Shown here: piece by piece, positions 43,689-55,576 of the stretch
How positions within the stretch are numbered: position 1 is the first letter of the stretch
Layout of the letters: the number at the start of each line of letters is the position of its first letter
Source of the DNA: Gallionella sp.
Lineage (GTDB): Bacteria; Pseudomonadota; Gammaproteobacteria; Burkholderiales; Gallionellaceae
DNA: 64,000 nt
Reading direction: 5' to 3'
NCBI GenBank assembly: GCA_028707275.1
Contig: JAQTUP010000002.1
Location: forward strand, 185,198 to 249,197
The notes under the pieces: model-generated
Seen by the model: only the letters and a program-made list of their open reading frames with translations
Database searches by the model: none
What the model was told of the DNA's origin: nothing
Position numbers and translations under genes: made by a program

Positions 43689-44350
43689 TCGGGACAGACG
43701 CTTTTTACCACATGCCAGAACGCGGCCGAGTGATTCATCTGGCGCAGGTGCGCGAGCTCATGCACTACCACGTAGTCGATCAGACACAGCGGCAATTTGA
43801 TCAGCTTCACATTCAACCTGATTTGGCCGCGCGAGTTGCAGCTCCCCCACAAAGTCTTAGCCGTTGACAGCCCGAGCGCCGCAGGCGTCACCCCGAGCAC
43901 AGCTGCGTAATGCGCCACGCGTGCGGCGAACAACTGCATGGCCTGCTGCCGGTACCATGCCGCAACCTGTTGTTCGATGGCCTCCGCCTGTACCCATAAT
44001 TGATCGCCCTGATGAGTTGGACAGGCGACATGCACCGCGCGCAACATCAAGGTAGTGCCCAGATACGGGATGCTCTGTCCATCCTGCCAGCACTGCGGCT
44101 TGTGCGCAGACCTCTCGTCCAGTTTTTCGAGCAACCAGGCAGCACGCAGCTGCAACACTTCGCTCAGCCAGCGCTCAGATGCCAGCTTAGGCATGCTCAC
44201 GATTAAACCTCTGTCGTCGATGCGCAAACCAATGCTGCGCCGTTTGTGACTGCGCTTTAAGGTATAGACTATATGTCGACCGGCCAGCAAGACGGTGCGC
44301 TGCTCCGTGACCGGGGGAGTGACGGCGGAAGGTGGCAGCCGTTTGAACAT
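43646..44350 (-). CDS. YgjP-type metallopeptidase
   Basis: A 234-residue SprT-like/M48-type metal hydrolase (DUF45). The family features are GRHIVYTLKRSHKRRSIGLR at the start, LWGSCNSRGQIRLNVKLIKL in the core, and the zinc motif VVHELAHLRQMNHSAAFW. Physiological substrate unknown. It follows the acyltransferase gene with 1-nt overlap, in an operon with gmhB and glyS/glyQ. Confidence 0.93.
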   Translation of the reverse strand: MFKRLPPSAVTPPVTEQRTVLLAGRHIVYTLKRSHKRRSIGLRIDDRGLIVSMPKLASERWLSEVLQLRAAWLLEKLDERSAHKPQCWQDGQSIPYLGTTLMLRAVHVACPTHQGDQLWVQAEAIEQQVAAWYRQQAMQLFAARVAHYAAVLGVTPAALGLSTAKTLWGSCNSRGQIRLNVKLIKLPLCLIDYVVVHELAHLRQMNHSAAFWHVVKSVCPDYGRLRLELKGCRL

Positions 44351-45057
44351 CAGTGAGCCAGCTGCCCGATCTCGTGCTCGATCCAGCTCTCGGTTCTGGC
44401 GTTAATCTCGCCAGCCTTAAGGCCTGTCGTAGCTATCGGCACCCCGATACTCATCGTAATCAGACCGGGACGTTTCACGAACGCATTTCGCCCCCACAGT
44501 CGTCCGGCATTGTGCGCCACCGGCACCACCGGCGCGCCGCTGCTGGCCGCCAGCAATGCACCGCCTATCTTGTATTGGCCGCGTTTGCCAAAAGGAATCC
44601 GCGTGCCTTCAGGGAATATCACCACGAAGAAACCCTGTTTCAATCGCGCCTTACCCTGTTTTAACAACTGTTTCACAGCCCCCTTGCCGTCGCTGCGGTT
44701 GATCGCGATCGGGCTGGTCATCGCCAGCCCCCAGCCGAAGAACGGAATCCACAGCAGCTCGCGTTTCAACACCCAGGCCTGAGGCGGAAAGATCACCTGC
44801 AAGGCCAGCGTCTCCCACGCAGACTGGTGTTTGCACAGCACGACACACGGCTCATCCGGGATATTTTCGGCCCCCTTCACCTCGTGACGGATGCCACAGA
44901 CCACCTTCAGCAACCAGAGCATCGTCCGCGCATAGCTGGAAATCAGGCGATAACGCACAAGCGCGGTAAAAGGAAACGTCAGAATCGCCAGCGTCGAGAA
45001 TATCGGCGTGAGCAGCAGTTGCAACAAAAGAAAAATCGTCGATCGTATGACTAGCAT
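44350..45057 (-). CDS. 1-acyl-glycerol-3-phosphate acyltransferase family (PlsC-like)
   Basis: A 235-residue membrane-associated acyltransferase. N-terminal helices, then VVLCKHQSAWETL with the catalytic HX4E (Glu in place of the more usual Asp), VVIFPEGTRIPFGKRGQYKI substrate site, and PVVPVAHNAGRLWGRN. It adds the second acyl chain to lysophosphatidic acid or acts on other lysolipids. Gene order gmhB-acyltransferase is common in betaproteobacteria. Confidence 0.92.
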   Translation of the reverse strand: MLVIRSTIFLLLQLLLTPIFSTLAILTFPFTALVRYRLISSYARTMLWLLKVVCGIRHEVKGAENIPDEPCVVLCKHQSAWETLALQVIFPPQAWVLKRELLWIPFFGWGLAMTSPIAINRSDGKGAVKQLLKQGKARLKQGFFVVIFPEGTRIPFGKRGQYKIGGALLAASSGAPVVPVAHNAGRLWGRNAFVKRPGLITMSIGVPIATTGLKAGEINARTESWIEHEIGQLAH

Positions 45058-45058
45058 T

Positions 45059-45613
45059 TCAATCCTGTTTCAAAGTGGCAGGACGCAGCAGCGCTGCTGC
45101 CACCGCTGCCAGATCGTCAAAGACCTGAGTCCGCTCAGGCAGCCCCCCTGCGGCCTGGGTCACGGCGCCTTTTCCGGTCAGCACCAGATAGGGACTCGCG
45201 CCCAACTCGGCGGCAGGCAGCAAGTCGCGCAGCGAATCGCCCACAACCGGAACCCCGGCCAGGTTTATGTTATAGCGCGCCGCGATTTCTTCGAGCATGC
45301 CCGGTTTCGGCTTGCGGCACCGGCAGTGCGCCTCAGCCGTGTGCGGACAAAAAAATACCGCGTCGATGCGCGCGCCGACGAGCGCACACTCCTTGTGCAT
45401 CTTGTCATGAATGGCATTGAGAGTCGGCATGTCAAACAGTCCGCGCCCTACCCCTGACTGATTCGTCGCCACCACCACGCGATAATCCGCCTGGTTGAGC
45501 CGGGCGATGGCCGCAAGACTGCCCGGGATAGCCTGCCATTCCGCCGGGTTCTTGATGAACTGGTCGGAATCCATGTTGATCACGCCGTCGCGGTCGAGAA
45601 TAATGAGTTTCAT
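45059..45613 (-). CDS. gmhB: D-glycero-beta-D-manno-heptose 1,7-bisphosphate phosphatase
   Basis: A 184-residue HAD phosphatase in lipopolysaccharide heptose synthesis. Nucleophile motif LDRDGVINMDSD, zinc-binding CPHTAEAHCRCRKPKPGML, and VVGDSLRDLLPAAELG (motif IV) are intact. It follows glyS in the same direction and ends 2 nt before the acyltransferase gene. Confidence 0.95.
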   Translation of the reverse strand: MKLIILDRDGVINMDSDQFIKNPAEWQAIPGSLAAIARLNQADYRVVVATNQSGVGRGLFDMPTLNAIHDKMHKECALVGARIDAVFFCPHTAEAHCRCRKPKPGMLEEIAARYNINLAGVPVVGDSLRDLLPAAELGASPYLVLTGKGAVTQAAGGLPERTQVFDDLAAVAAALLRPATLKQD

Positions 45614-45622
45614 AAAATAGTC

Positions 45623-45693
45623 GTAAGTGGTGAGTGGTGAGTGGGAAGTCGTTGCATGGTTTTACTAACCACTTACTACTTCCTACTTCCCAT
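45623..45693 (+). repeat. Facing heptamer arrays between glyS and gmhB
   Basis: Left: GTAAGTG-GTGAGTG-GTGAGTG. Right: CCACTTA-CTACTTC-CTACTTC. The two arms are partly complementary across a 25-nt centre, so they could pair. Same heptamer family as TTACCAC at 15381. Confidence 0.85.
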
Positions 45694-45698
45694 TGTCC

Positions 45699-47804
45699 TT
45701 AAGCCGCCAGTCTCGACAGGTCGGCCACGCGGTTCATCCCCTGATGCAGCCGAGCCAACAAAGCCTGCCGGTTGGCGCGCAGCGCTTCGTCTTCTGCATT
45801 GACCATCACGCTGTCGAAGAAGGCATCGACCGGCTCACGCAAGGACGCCAGCGCCTGCAAGGAAGCGGTGTAATCCCCTGCCGCAAAGGCCGCGTCGGCG
45901 CGCGGTACAATCAAGCATAACGCCTGATGCAGCGCCAGTTCAGGCGCTTCCACCAGCAAAGCCGCATCGACTTCGCCGCTCACGCCGCCCTCGACCTTTT
46001 TCAGGATGTTGCCGACGCGCTTGTTGGCGGCGGCAAGGGCTGCGGATTCGGCAAGACCTGCAAAGACTTTCACCGCGATCAGGCGCTGCGGCACTTCACA
46101 AAGGCGCTGCGGGCGCAAGGACAATACCGCCTCCACCTGGTTGGCGGTATAACCCTGCTCACGCAAGGAACCTGCCAGTCGATCAAAAATGAAGGTCTCG
46201 ACCTCGGCATGTGCATCCCCCAGTAAACCCGCCTGAAAGCCTGCAAATGCACCGGCGATCAAATCACGCAAACTGAGCGGCAGTTCTTTTTCGACCAGCA
46301 TGCGAATCACCCCCAGCGCGTGACGGCGCAAGGCAAACGGATCTTTGTCGCCGGTGGGGATTTGCCCGATGCCGAACATGCCGACCAGGGTTTCGAGCTT
46401 GTCCGCCAGCGCGACACAGATACCGACCCGATTACGCGGCAGATCATCGCCGGCAAAGCGCGGCTTGTAATGGTCTTCGATGGCAAAGGCCACCTCGTCC
46501 GGCAGGCCGTCGTGCTGCGCGTAATAGCGCCCCATGATGCCTTGCAGTTCGGGGAATTCCCCCACCATATCGGTGAGCAGGTCGGCCTTGGCTAAGAGTG
46601 CTGCCTGATCGGCAGCGCGCGCCAGCGCCTCATCCCCCAGTTGTTGCCCGATGGCACGGGCAATCGCCTGCACGCGCTCCACGCGCTCAGCCTGCGTGCC
46701 CAGTTTGTTGTGATAAACGACACGAGATAAGCCCAGCACCCGAGCATCCAGCGGTTTCTTCCTGTCCTGATCATAGAAAAATTTCGCATCCGCCAGGCGC
46801 GGGCGCACCACGCGCTCGTTGCCCTGAATCACCAGACTGGCATCCTTCGGGGTGATGTTGGAGACGATCAGAAATTTGTTGGTGAGTTGTCCTGTGTCAT
46901 CGAGCAGCGGGAAATACTTCTGGTTCGCCTTCATGGTCAGAATCAGGCATTCGGGCGGCACTTCGAGGAAAGCTTCATCGAAGGTTCCGACCAGCACGTT
47001 CGGGCGCTCCACCAATGCCGTCACTTCGTCGAGCAGTGCATCGTCCTGAACAACATGAAGATTTTTTGCAGCCAGTGCAAGCTGACGCACGATCTCGTTG
47101 CGGCGCTGTCCGAAACTTGCGATCACGGCGCCTTCAGTTTCCAGTTGGCGCGCATAGCTGTCCGCATCTTCCAGCACGATAGTGTCGATAGCAGCCTCGA
47201 AGCGATGGCCTTTTGTGATGTTGCCCGCAGTCAGGCCAAGCGCGCTGACCGGCACCACTTTCCTGCCGTGAAGCGCGATCAGACTGTGCGCCGGGCGCAC
47301 AAAATTGACCGTAGCCCAGCCGTCGGCTGTCGGATCAGGATAGGTCATCACCCGGGCGATCGGCAGTTTTGCGAGCGCATCATTTAACGCGCGCTGCAAA
47401 CCCTCCGCCAGCTTCACGCCAGCCACCAGACTATCAAGATAGAGCGCTTCCGCCTTGCCGTCCATCGCCCGTTTGAGTTCAGGCACGACAGCTTCACCGG
47501 CGCCCAGACTGGCGAGTTTCTTGAGCAACGCGGGTGTCGCATTACCGTCAGCGTCCAGCCCTACCTTGACCGGCATCAGTTTCTGCGACACGGACTTGTC
47601 CGCCGCCTGGGCTGCCACCTCTTCGACATGCACGGCCAGACGGCGCGGACTGGCAAACGCCGTCACGGCCGCATCCGCCAATGCCAATCCTTGTGCCTTC
47701 AGGCTTGCCGACAGCACTTCGGCAAAACTCTCGCCCAGCTTCTTCAGCGACTTAGGCGGCAACTCCTCGACAAACAATTCAACCAGTAAATTTTTCGTAC
47801 TCAT
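45699..47804 (-). CDS. glyS: Glycyl-tRNA synthetase beta subunit
   Basis: A 701-residue subunit of the tetrameric bacterial glycyl-tRNA synthetase. The conserved N-terminus [33 protein letters not shown], and [24 protein letters not shown] [15 protein letters not shown] are clear, with the C-terminal DALR-type anticodon domain. It overlaps glyQ by 4 nt. Confidence 0.97.
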   Translation of the reverse strand: MSTKNLLVELFVEELPPKSLKKLGESFAEVLSASLKAQGLALADAAVTAFASPRRLAVHVEEVAAQAADKSVSQKLMPVKVGLDADGNATPALLKKLASLGAGEAVVPELKRAMDGKAEALYLDSLVAGVKLAEGLQRALNDALAKLPIARVMTYPDPTADGWATVNFVRPAHSLIALHGRKVVPVSALGLTAGNITKGHRFEAAIDTIVLEDADSYARQLETEGAVIASFGQRRNEIVRQLALAAKNLHVVQDDALLDEVTALVERPNVLVGTFDEAFLEVPPECLILTMKANQKYFPLLDDTGQLTNKFLIVSNITPKDASLVIQGNERVVRPRLADAKFFYDQDRKKPLDARVLGLSRVVYHNKLGTQAERVERVQAIARAIGQQLGDEALARAADQAALLAKADLLTDMVGEFPELQGIMGRYYAQHDGLPDEVAFAIEDHYKPRFAGDDLPRNRVGICVALADKLETLVGMFGIGQIPTGDKDPFALRRHALGVIRMLVEKELPLSLRDLIAGAFAGFQAGLLGDAHAEVETFIFDRLAGSLREQGYTANQVEAVLSLRPQRLCEVPQRLIAVKVFAGLAESAALAAANKRVGNILKKVEGGVSGEVDAALLVEAPELALHQALCLIVPRADAAFAAGDYTASLQALASLREPVDAFFDSVMVNAEDEALRANRQALLARLHQGMNRVADLSRLAA

Positions 47805-48748
47805 GCTGCCACTCCTTCGGCACGGCTCAGGACAGGCTTATTCTTTTCGATCTGCGCCAATACTTCATCCGCCCAGGCTTTGGGTGCCATCGGAAAACCC
47901 AGTTTTGCGCGACTCTCCAGATAGGCGGCGGCGACGCTGCGCGCCAGATTGCGAATCCGCCCCATGTAGGCTGCACGTTCTGTCACCGAAATGGCGCCCC
48001 TCGCATCGAGTAAGTTGAAGCTGTGCGCGGCTTTCAATACCTGTTCGTAGGCGGGTAAGGCCAGCTGGTTTTCCATCAGATGTTTGGCCTGTTTCTCGTG
48101 GCTGCCGAAGGCGCCGAGCAAAAATTCCACATCGCTGTGCTCGAAGTTGTATTTGGATTGCTCGACCTCGTTCTGGTGATACACGTCGCCGTATGTCACG
48201 CCCTCTGTCCAAATCAGGTCATACACGCTTTCCACGCCTTGCAGATACATCGCCAGCCGTTCCAGCCCATAGGTGATTTCACCGGTGATAGGACGGCAGT
48301 CAATGCCGCCTACCTGCTGAAAATAAGTAAACTGCGTCACTTCCATGCCGTTGAGCCACACTTCCCAGCCCAGCCCCCACGCGCCCAGCGTCGGATTCTC
48401 CCAGTCGTCCTCGACGAAGCGTATATCGTTCTGCCTGAGATCGAAGCCCAGAGCCTCCAGCGAGCCCAAATACAGCTCAAGGATATTGGCAGGCGCCGGT
48501 TTCAAGACGATCTGGAACTGATAATAATGCTGCAAGCGGTTGGGATTTTCGCCGTAGCGGCCATCCTTGGGGCGGCGCGAAGGTTGCACATAGGCAGCGC
48601 GCCAGGGTTCCGGCCCCAGAGCGCGCAGGAAAGTGGCGGTGTGCGAGGTGCCCGCGCCCACTTCCATGTCGTAGGGTTGCAAGAGCGCACAACCCTGTTT
48701 GTCCCAATAATTCTGTAGCGTCAGTATGATTTGCTGAAAGGTAAGCAT
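47801..48748 (-). CDS. glyQ: Glycyl-tRNA synthetase alpha subunit
   Basis: A 315-residue catalytic subunit: [20 protein letters not shown] at the start, then [40 protein letters not shown] and [17 protein letters not shown]. The normal family ends near GFPM; here a tail of about 27 residues continues, and its last part [12 protein letters not shown] is the translation of a dispersed repeat overlapping the glyS start. ATG 48748. Confidence 0.97.
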   Translation of the reverse strand: MLTFQQIILTLQNYWDKQGCALLQPYDMEVGAGTSHTATFLRALGPEPWRAAYVQPSRRPKDGRYGENPNRLQHYYQFQIVLKPAPANILELYLGSLEALGFDLRQNDIRFVEDDWENPTLGAWGLGWEVWLNGMEVTQFTYFQQVGGIDCRPITGEITYGLERLAMYLQGVESVYDLIWTEGVTYGDVYHQNEVEQSKYNFEHSDVEFLLGAFGSHEKQAKHLMENQLALPAYEQVLKAAHSFNLLDARGAISVTERAAYMGRIRNLARSVAAAYLESRAKLGFPMAPKAWADEVLAQIEKNKPVLSRAEGVAA

Positions 48749-48965
48749 GAACAAAAACCGGCAGGATTTACTAAAGTGCGCATTTTACGGCGTTTCTGTG
48801 CGTAGCGCACTCCCCGCCTCATGAAATGCCGGACAGATGAAATGCCGGATAAGAGATTCAGCTCACCTTGTCATGCATGGCCGCCTGATACGCACGGTCG
48901 TTCCGCCCCCCTGATCCCGCGCTATAATTTGGCGACCATTCAGCCCACTCACTGACGCCCGACAC

Positions 48966-50081
48966 ATGCTCAAATCACAGACGAAGTCCCTCAGCATCTC
49001 AACCAATCAGGAACAAAGTACGCTCTCCCGGGGGCAAAAGGCCTTCAACAGCCTGATCAAGAAAATCGAAGCCCGGCGCGCGAGCCTCGCGGCCTGGCAG
49101 GAAATCATCCCTCGGTATCAGCAAAAACACGCCGCCGAACTGATTCCGCTGATTGTCGCCTCGCAGGATTTGCAGACAGAGATGGTGCATCGCCTCGATG
49201 CGGTCTGGGATAAAAAAGGGCTGACGAAAACTGAGCGCAGCAAGATCGCAGATATTATCAGCGGCTGGTCCCTGGAGCTCGCCGCAGAGCGTGGCGACGA
49301 GGAACTCAAAGCGCTCTACAACAAATATAGCGGCTCTGACTTCGACGCCGAAGAAGCCGCCGCCACGGACAGCCTCAAATCCATGATGGAGCAGATGATG
49401 GGCGTTGATCTGGGCGACGACATCGACATAAGTTCTCCCGATGAATTTATCAGACAAGCCCAGGCGCGTATTCGGGAACAAGCCGAGCGCCAGGCCCAGG
49501 AAGCCCCGCAGAACGCCCGAAAAAAGACCAAAAAACAACTTGCCAAAGAGGCGCAGCAACTGGCCGAGGAGCAGGAAATCAGCCAGTCCATCCGCGAGGT
49601 TTACCGCAAGCTGGTCAGCGCGCTGCACCCTGACCGCGAACCGGATGAAGAGGAGCGCGAGCGCAAAACCGCCCTGATGCAACGGGTGAACGAAGCCTAT
49701 GACAAGAAAAATCTGTTGCTGTTGCTGGAACTGCAACTGGAACTGGAGCACATCGACCAGACCACCATCAACAACATGACCGAGAGCCGACTGAAACACT
49801 TCAACAAAGTGCTCAAGGATCAGCTCGACGAACTGGAACACGAGATTTATCACACGCGGGGTTCCTTCCAGGCGCAATTTGACGTGCCATCCCATGTTGC
49901 CATGACGCCCGGCGCACTGATGCGCCACCTCGCCGCCGACATTATCGACATGCAGCATACCCTCCGCGACCTGAATAACGACCTGCTGGCCACGGCTGAC
50001 ATCAAGACACTCAAGGCCTGGCTCAAACGCTTTCGCCAGCAGCCCAGAATGGACTATTTTGACGAGGACGAATATTTTTGA
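48966..50081 (+). CDS. J-domain (DnaJ-like) protein
   Basis: A 371-residue cytoplasmic protein. Long helical N-terminus, a Lys-rich coiled stretch (about 180-205), and a J-domain around 205-255: SIREVYRKLVSALHPDREPD holds the HPD tripeptide that stimulates Hsp70 ATPase. Similar proteins are widespread in proteobacteria without a named client. The C-terminus is acidic (DYFDEDEYF). Standalone gene before purB. Confidence 0.88.
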   Translation: MLKSQTKSLSISTNQEQSTLSRGQKAFNSLIKKIEARRASLAAWQEIIPRYQQKHAAELIPLIVASQDLQTEMVHRLDAVWDKKGLTKTERSKIADIISGWSLELAAERGDEELKALYNKYSGSDFDAEEAAATDSLKSMMEQMMGVDLGDDIDISSPDEFIRQAQARIREQAERQAQEAPQNARKKTKKQLAKEAQQLAEEQEISQSIREVYRKLVSALHPDREPDEEERERKTALMQRVNEAYDKKNLLLLLELQLELEHIDQTTINNMTESRLKHFNKVLKDQLDELEHEIYHTRGSFQAQFDVPSHVAMTPGALMRHLAADIIDMQHTLRDLNNDLLATADIKTLKAWLKRFRQQPRMDYFDEDEYF

Positions 50082-50130
50082 GCGGGCTATTTATCGACGG
50101 GCGGAACAAGGACGCGCCCGATTCGCGTAA

Positions 50131-51534
<1,404 letters not shown>

Positions 51535-51544
51535 CCCCCCGTTC

Positions 51545-51564
51545 ATTCCCGCGCAAGCGGGAAT
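51545..51564 (+). repeat. ATTCCCGC hairpin after purB
   Basis: ATTCCCGC-GCAA-GCGGGAAT, 8-bp perfect stem. A common dispersed palindrome; with only TT after it, terminator activity would be weak. Confidence 0.75.
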
Positions 51565-51582
51565 TTCGATCTCGCGCGAAAC

Positions 51583-52257
51583 TTATAGCCTGCCTGTTTC
51601 GGCAAAGGACAGCGTCTGTCCGCCTGCCACGATAAAGTGATCCAACACACGCACATCGACTAAGGCCAGCGCCTGTTTCAGGGCGCTGGTCAACAGCTGG
51701 TCAGCCTCACTGGGCTCAGCCAGGCCTGAGGGGTGATTATGCGCCAGTATGACCGCCGCCGCGTTATGCGCCAGTGCGCGCCTGAGCACTTCTCGCGGAT
51801 AGACGCTGGTCTGGCTCAAGGTGCCCTGAAACAATTCCTCCGATGCAATCACGCGATGCTGGGTATCCAGAAACATCACAATAAATACTTCCTGCTGACG
51901 GCCTGAGAGCAGCAGTTTCAGGTAATCGCGCACCAGATGCGGAGAATTGAGCGTCTGGCCGCACCGCAACTCCTCCTGCAAAGCCCGCCGCGACATCTCC
52001 AGCACCGCTTGCAGCTGCGCAAATTTGGCATCCCCCATGCCTTTGACCGCGCAAAAATCCTCCCGACCGGCGGCGAACAGCCGGGTCAGGCTGCCGTATC
52101 TGGCAAGCAACTCACGCGCCAGATCCACCGCACTCTTGCCCTTCATCCCTGTGCGCAGAAAAATGGCCAGCAACTCAGCATCGGACAAGGCCGCAGCGCC
52201 CCGCAAGAGCAGTTTCTCGCGAGGACGCTCACCTTCTGGCCAGTCGACAATACTCAT
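51583..52257 (-). CDS. radC: RadC/JAB-domain protein
   Basis: A 224-residue protein of the RadC (DUF2466) family: N-terminal helix-hairpin-helix ([20 protein letters not shown]) and a JAB/MPN domain with the metal motif [20 protein letters not shown] and the upstream Glu in SEELFQGTL. Despite the name, a DNA-repair role is not established. Conserved next to coaBC and dut in many proteobacteria, as here, but opposite in strand. Confidence 0.95.
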   Translation of the reverse strand: MSIVDWPEGERPREKLLLRGAAALSDAELLAIFLRTGMKGKSAVDLARELLARYGSLTRLFAAGREDFCAVKGMGDAKFAQLQAVLEMSRRALQEELRCGQTLNSPHLVRDYLKLLLSGRQQEVFIVMFLDTQHRVIASEELFQGTLSQTSVYPREVLRRALAHNAAAVILAHNHPSGLAEPSEADQLLTSALKQALALVDVRVLDHFIVAGGQTLSFAETGRL

Positions 52258-52270
52258 CTCGCCTCCTGCT

Positions 52271-52539
52271 TGATTTTAAAAGGCTATGTCACAGTTAATT
52301 ATTGAACCGAGACAATGACTGGCAAATTCACCCCTCCCTCTTGCAGGGGGAGGGACAGGGTGGGGGTAGAAGTGCAGAATTTACCCGTATTTACCCCCAT
52401 CCTACCCTTCCCCCTGAAAGGGGAAGGAATCTATTTTTTATAATTTACTATTAAAATTCAACAAATTAATATGTTATTAATCGCGGGTATGCAGCTTGTA
52501 TCAACCACTATTTAACTGTGACATAGCCTTTTAAAATCA
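52271..52539 (+). mobile_element. 269-bp element with perfect 28-bp inverted ends
   Basis: 52271-52298 is the exact reverse complement of 52512-52539; each arm contains AAAAGGCTATGTCACAGTTA or its complement. The inside holds two CCCTCCCC-type palindromes (52329-52360 and 52395-52428) and an AT-rich stretch, with no coding frame. No target duplication is evident. It fills most of the radC to DUF1615 gap (52258-52642); the rest (52540-52642) shows nothing clear. Confidence 0.75.
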
Positions 52540-52642
52540 TTTTCTGTCCGCCGATTACGCAGATTAGCGCAGCTTTCAAAGCGCTTGCAGAACGGACGCG
52601 GCTACCCTATGCTACCCGACCAGACCTACTATTTGTTGCTAC

Positions 52643-53860
52643 GTGTTTAATCTTACTCGCTTAATCCCGCTTTTCCTGTTTGTCTTAATGACTGGCTGCG
52701 CCAGCACGCCCGAAAAAATCGCCCCCCCTGCCCAGACGCCAGCCCTGCCGCCCGTGCAGACACCTGCAAAGGTTCCCCGTGCGCCCGTAAAGACGCCGCC
52801 CGCTCCCGTCATTCGCCCGATCACCGCGCCCTCCGACAAGGAGTCGCACGAGCTTGTCATGAAGCTCCTGCCGCGCAACCTTCGCGACAAAGAAGGCTGG
52901 GGAACAGACTTGCAATCGGCCTTCAAGGCGCTGCAAATTTCCCCGTCCCCAGAGCACTTCTGCGCCGTCATTGCCGTCACGGCACAGGAATCGGGCTTTC
53001 AGGCCGACCCTTCCGTGCCTGGCCTGCCTGCGATCGTCCGCCGCGAAATCGAACAGCGCAGCGAAAAATACAATATCCCGCAAACCGTGATTGACTGGAT
53101 GTTAGCCACCAATTCGAATGACGGGCGCACTTTTAATCAACGCATCAGCGCACTCAAAACGGAAAAGGAGTTGAGCGACCTGATCGAGGAAATCATCGCC
53201 ATGGTCCCGGCCGGAAAAAGGTTATTCCCCCATTACAACCCTGTGCGCACCGGCGGCCCGATGCAGGTCAGCGTCGAATTCGCCCAAGCCCACGCGCTTG
53301 CCCGCCCCTACCCCTATCCCATAGACGGCAACTTGCGAAATGAAGTCTTCAGCCGTCGCGGCGGGCTTTATTTTGGCAGCGCCATCCTGCTCGATTATCC
53401 TGCGCCGTACACCGAGATGCTGTATCGTTTCGCCGACTTTAATGCCGGGCGCTACAGCTGCCGCAATGCGGCCTTTCAACAGGCGCTGGCGCGCGCAAGC
53501 GGCAGGGAACTGGCATCAGACGGGGATCTGCTGCGCTATACAAATGGTCGCGTCGCCCCTGAGCCGAGCGCTACCTTCAGCGCCCTGCAAACGATTCGTC
53601 CGGCACTCAAAATGACAGAGGCTGAAATACTCGCTGATTTGCGTCTGGAAAAACTGTCCACTTTTGGCAAGAGCACGCTCTATAACCGCCTGTTCGCGCT
53701 GGCAGACCAGACGTGTCGCCAGCCCCGCGTCACCTTGCCGGAAATCGATCTCAAAAGCCCGAAAATCAGCCGCAAACTCACCACACAATGGTTCGCCAAC
53801 AGGGTAAACGGCCGTTACAAAAACTGTTTGCAACAAGTGGGCTTAACGCCTGCCAAATAG
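52643..53860 (+). CDS. DUF1615 lipoprotein, lytic-transglycosylase-like
   Basis: A 405-residue outer-membrane lipoprotein: lipobox LMTGCAS (Cys about 19), a Pro/Ala linker, then the DUF1615 domain with FCAVIAVTAQESGFQADPSV, whose Glu fits a lysozyme-like catalytic acid, and PMQVSVEFAQAHA. The fold resembles SLT transglycosylases. Start is GTG 52643, without an obvious Shine-Dalgarno. Confidence 0.88.
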   Translation: MFNLTRLIPLFLFVLMTGCASTPEKIAPPAQTPALPPVQTPAKVPRAPVKTPPAPVIRPITAPSDKESHELVMKLLPRNLRDKEGWGTDLQSAFKALQISPSPEHFCAVIAVTAQESGFQADPSVPGLPAIVRREIEQRSEKYNIPQTVIDWMLATNSNDGRTFNQRISALKTEKELSDLIEEIIAMVPAGKRLFPHYNPVRTGGPMQVSVEFAQAHALARPYPYPIDGNLRNEVFSRRGGLYFGSAILLDYPAPYTEMLYRFADFNAGRYSCRNAAFQQALARASGRELASDGDLLRYTNGRVAPEPSATFSALQTIRPALKMTEAEILADLRLEKLSTFGKSTLYNRLFALADQTCRQPRVTLPEIDLKSPKISRKLTTQWFANRVNGRYKNCLQQVGLTPAK

Positions 53861-53888
53861 ACAGTTACACTGTCACATTTCAGGCAAG

Positions 53889-55085
53889 ATGCGCGACATG
53901 ATCAAACCACACATCGTACTTGGCATCACAGGCGGCATCGCGGCATACAAGTCGGCAGAATTGCTGCGCCTGCTGACCAAACAGGGCGTCTCCGTGCAAG
54001 TCGTGATGACAGATGCTGCCTGCCGTTTCATCACGCCCACGACCATGCAGGCGCTCTCCGGCAGACCCGTGTATACAGACCAGTGGGACGCGCGCGAGCC
54101 CAATCACATGGCGCACATCAACCTGAGCCGCGAAGCCCTGGCAATCGTCATTGCGCCTGCCAGTGCCGATTTCATCGCCAAAATCGCACTCGGGCTAGCC
54201 GACGACCTTTTATCCACCCTGTGCCTGGCGCGTCGCTGCCCCTTGCTGATCGCCCCTGCGATGAACCGCGAGATGTGGCAAAACAAGGCGGTGCAGCGCA
54301 ACATCGAACAGTTAGTCAATGATGGCGTGCAGGTGCTGGGGCCGGGCAGCGGCCTGCAGGCTTGCGGCGAGGAAGGCATGGGGCGGATGCTCGAACCCTT
54401 GCAACTGGCGCAACAGGTCGCGACACTTTTTCATCCGAAAATTCTTTCGGGCAAAAAAATCCTGATCACCGCAGGGCCGACTTACGAGGCGATCGATGCG
54501 GTGCGCGGCATTACCAATCGCAGTTCCGGCAAGATGGGCTATGCGATTGCGCAGGCGGCCATCGAGATGGGGGCAGAAGTCACCCTGGTATCTGGTCCTG
54601 TCGCGCTGGCAGCCCCCTTCGATGCGAAAGTCATCAAGGTGGAGAGCGCCGCGCAAATGTATGAAGCGGTGATGGAGTCTGTCGCCGCATGCGATATTTT
54701 CATTGCCGTGGCAGCCGTGGCCGACTACCGGGCAGCCACCCCCAGCGAGCAGAAGATCAAAAAGAGCGCGGCTCCCCTCACCCTGGAACTTGTCCCCAAC
54801 CCGGACATTCTGGCGCAGGTCGCCGCCATGAAAAATCCACCCTACTGTGTGGGTTTTGCCGCAGAGAGTGAAAATCTGGCCGAATATGCCGAACAAAAAC
54901 GGCGCACCAAAAAACTGCCGCTGCTGGTAGGCAATATTGCCCAGCACGCCATCGGCAGCGACGACAACGAGCTGATTTTGTTTGATGACAACGGCCGCCA
55001 TCCTCTGCCACGCGCCGACAAACTCACGCTGGCCAGAGAGCTGATACAACAGATCGCACAACGCTACGAAGGAGATAAAAAATGA
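53889..55085 (+). CDS. coaBC: Bifunctional CoaBC (4'-phosphopantetheine synthesis)
   Basis: Makes 4'-phosphopantetheine from phosphopantothenate and cysteine for coenzyme A. The N-terminal CoaC flavoprotein part has [17 protein letters not shown], the catalytic His in [20 protein letters not shown] and [10 protein letters not shown]; the CoaB part has [20 protein letters not shown] and [18 protein letters not shown]. 398 residues. Overlaps dut by 4 nt, the usual order. Confidence 0.97.
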   Translation: MRDMIKPHIVLGITGGIAAYKSAELLRLLTKQGVSVQVVMTDAACRFITPTTMQALSGRPVYTDQWDAREPNHMAHINLSREALAIVIAPASADFIAKIALGLADDLLSTLCLARRCPLLIAPAMNREMWQNKAVQRNIEQLVNDGVQVLGPGSGLQACGEEGMGRMLEPLQLAQQVATLFHPKILSGKKILITAGPTYEAIDAVRGITNRSSGKMGYAIAQAAIEMGAEVTLVSGPVALAAPFDAKVIKVESAAQMYEAVMESVAACDIFIAVAAVADYRAATPSEQKIKKSAAPLTLELVPNPDILAQVAAMKNPPYCVGFAAESENLAEYAEQKRRTKKLPLLVGNIAQHAIGSDDNELILFDDNGRHPLPRADKLTLARELIQQIAQRYEGDKK

Positions 55086-55537
55086 AGCACCCCAAGGTGG
55101 ACGTTAAAATTCTGGATCCGCGTTTGCATGAAAACATGCCGGCTTATGCGACTTCGGGTTCGGCGGGCATTGATCTGCGCGCCTGCATCGAACGCAACCT
55201 GGTGATAGGGCCCAAACAGTGCGAACTGATCCCGAGCGGCATCGCCATCCATCTGGCCAACCCCGGATATGCCGCGATGATCTTGCCGCGCTCGGGGCTG
55301 GGCCACAAGCACGGCATCGTGCTGGGCAATCTGGTGGGGTTGATAGACTCCGACTACCAGGGGCAGATCTTCGTATCGCTGTGGAATCGCAGCCAGATGC
55401 CTTTTACGCTGATGCCGATGGAGCGCATGGCGCAGCTGGTCATCGTGCCGGTGATGCAGGCTAATTTCAACATCGTGGAAGAATTTCCCTTGAGCGAGCG
55501 CGGTACCGGCGGATTCGGCAGCACCGGAAAACACTGA
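55082..55537 (+). CDS. dut: dUTP diphosphatase
   Basis: A 151-residue trimeric dUTPase keeping uracil out of DNA. Motifs in order: [37 protein letters not shown] (catalytic Asp), and the C-terminal [14 protein letters not shown]-loop-like arm. The ATG overlaps the coaBC stop; the gene converges with the caspase-fusion gene 39 nt away with no hairpin between. Confidence 0.97.
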   Translation: MKHPKVDVKILDPRLHENMPAYATSGSAGIDLRACIERNLVIGPKQCELIPSGIAIHLANPGYAAMILPRSGLGHKHGIVLGNLVGLIDSDYQGQIFVSLWNRSQMPFTLMPMERMAQLVIVPVMQANFNIVEEFPLSERGTGGFGSTGKH

Positions 55538-55576
55538 AGGGCGGGAAGTGGTGAATGGCGGAGCGTGCGCGGCCCG

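Noticed and set aside
48999..49958. 319-codon minus-strand frame
   Set aside because: Shadow of the J-domain protein gene; hydrophobic low-complexity translation without family features.
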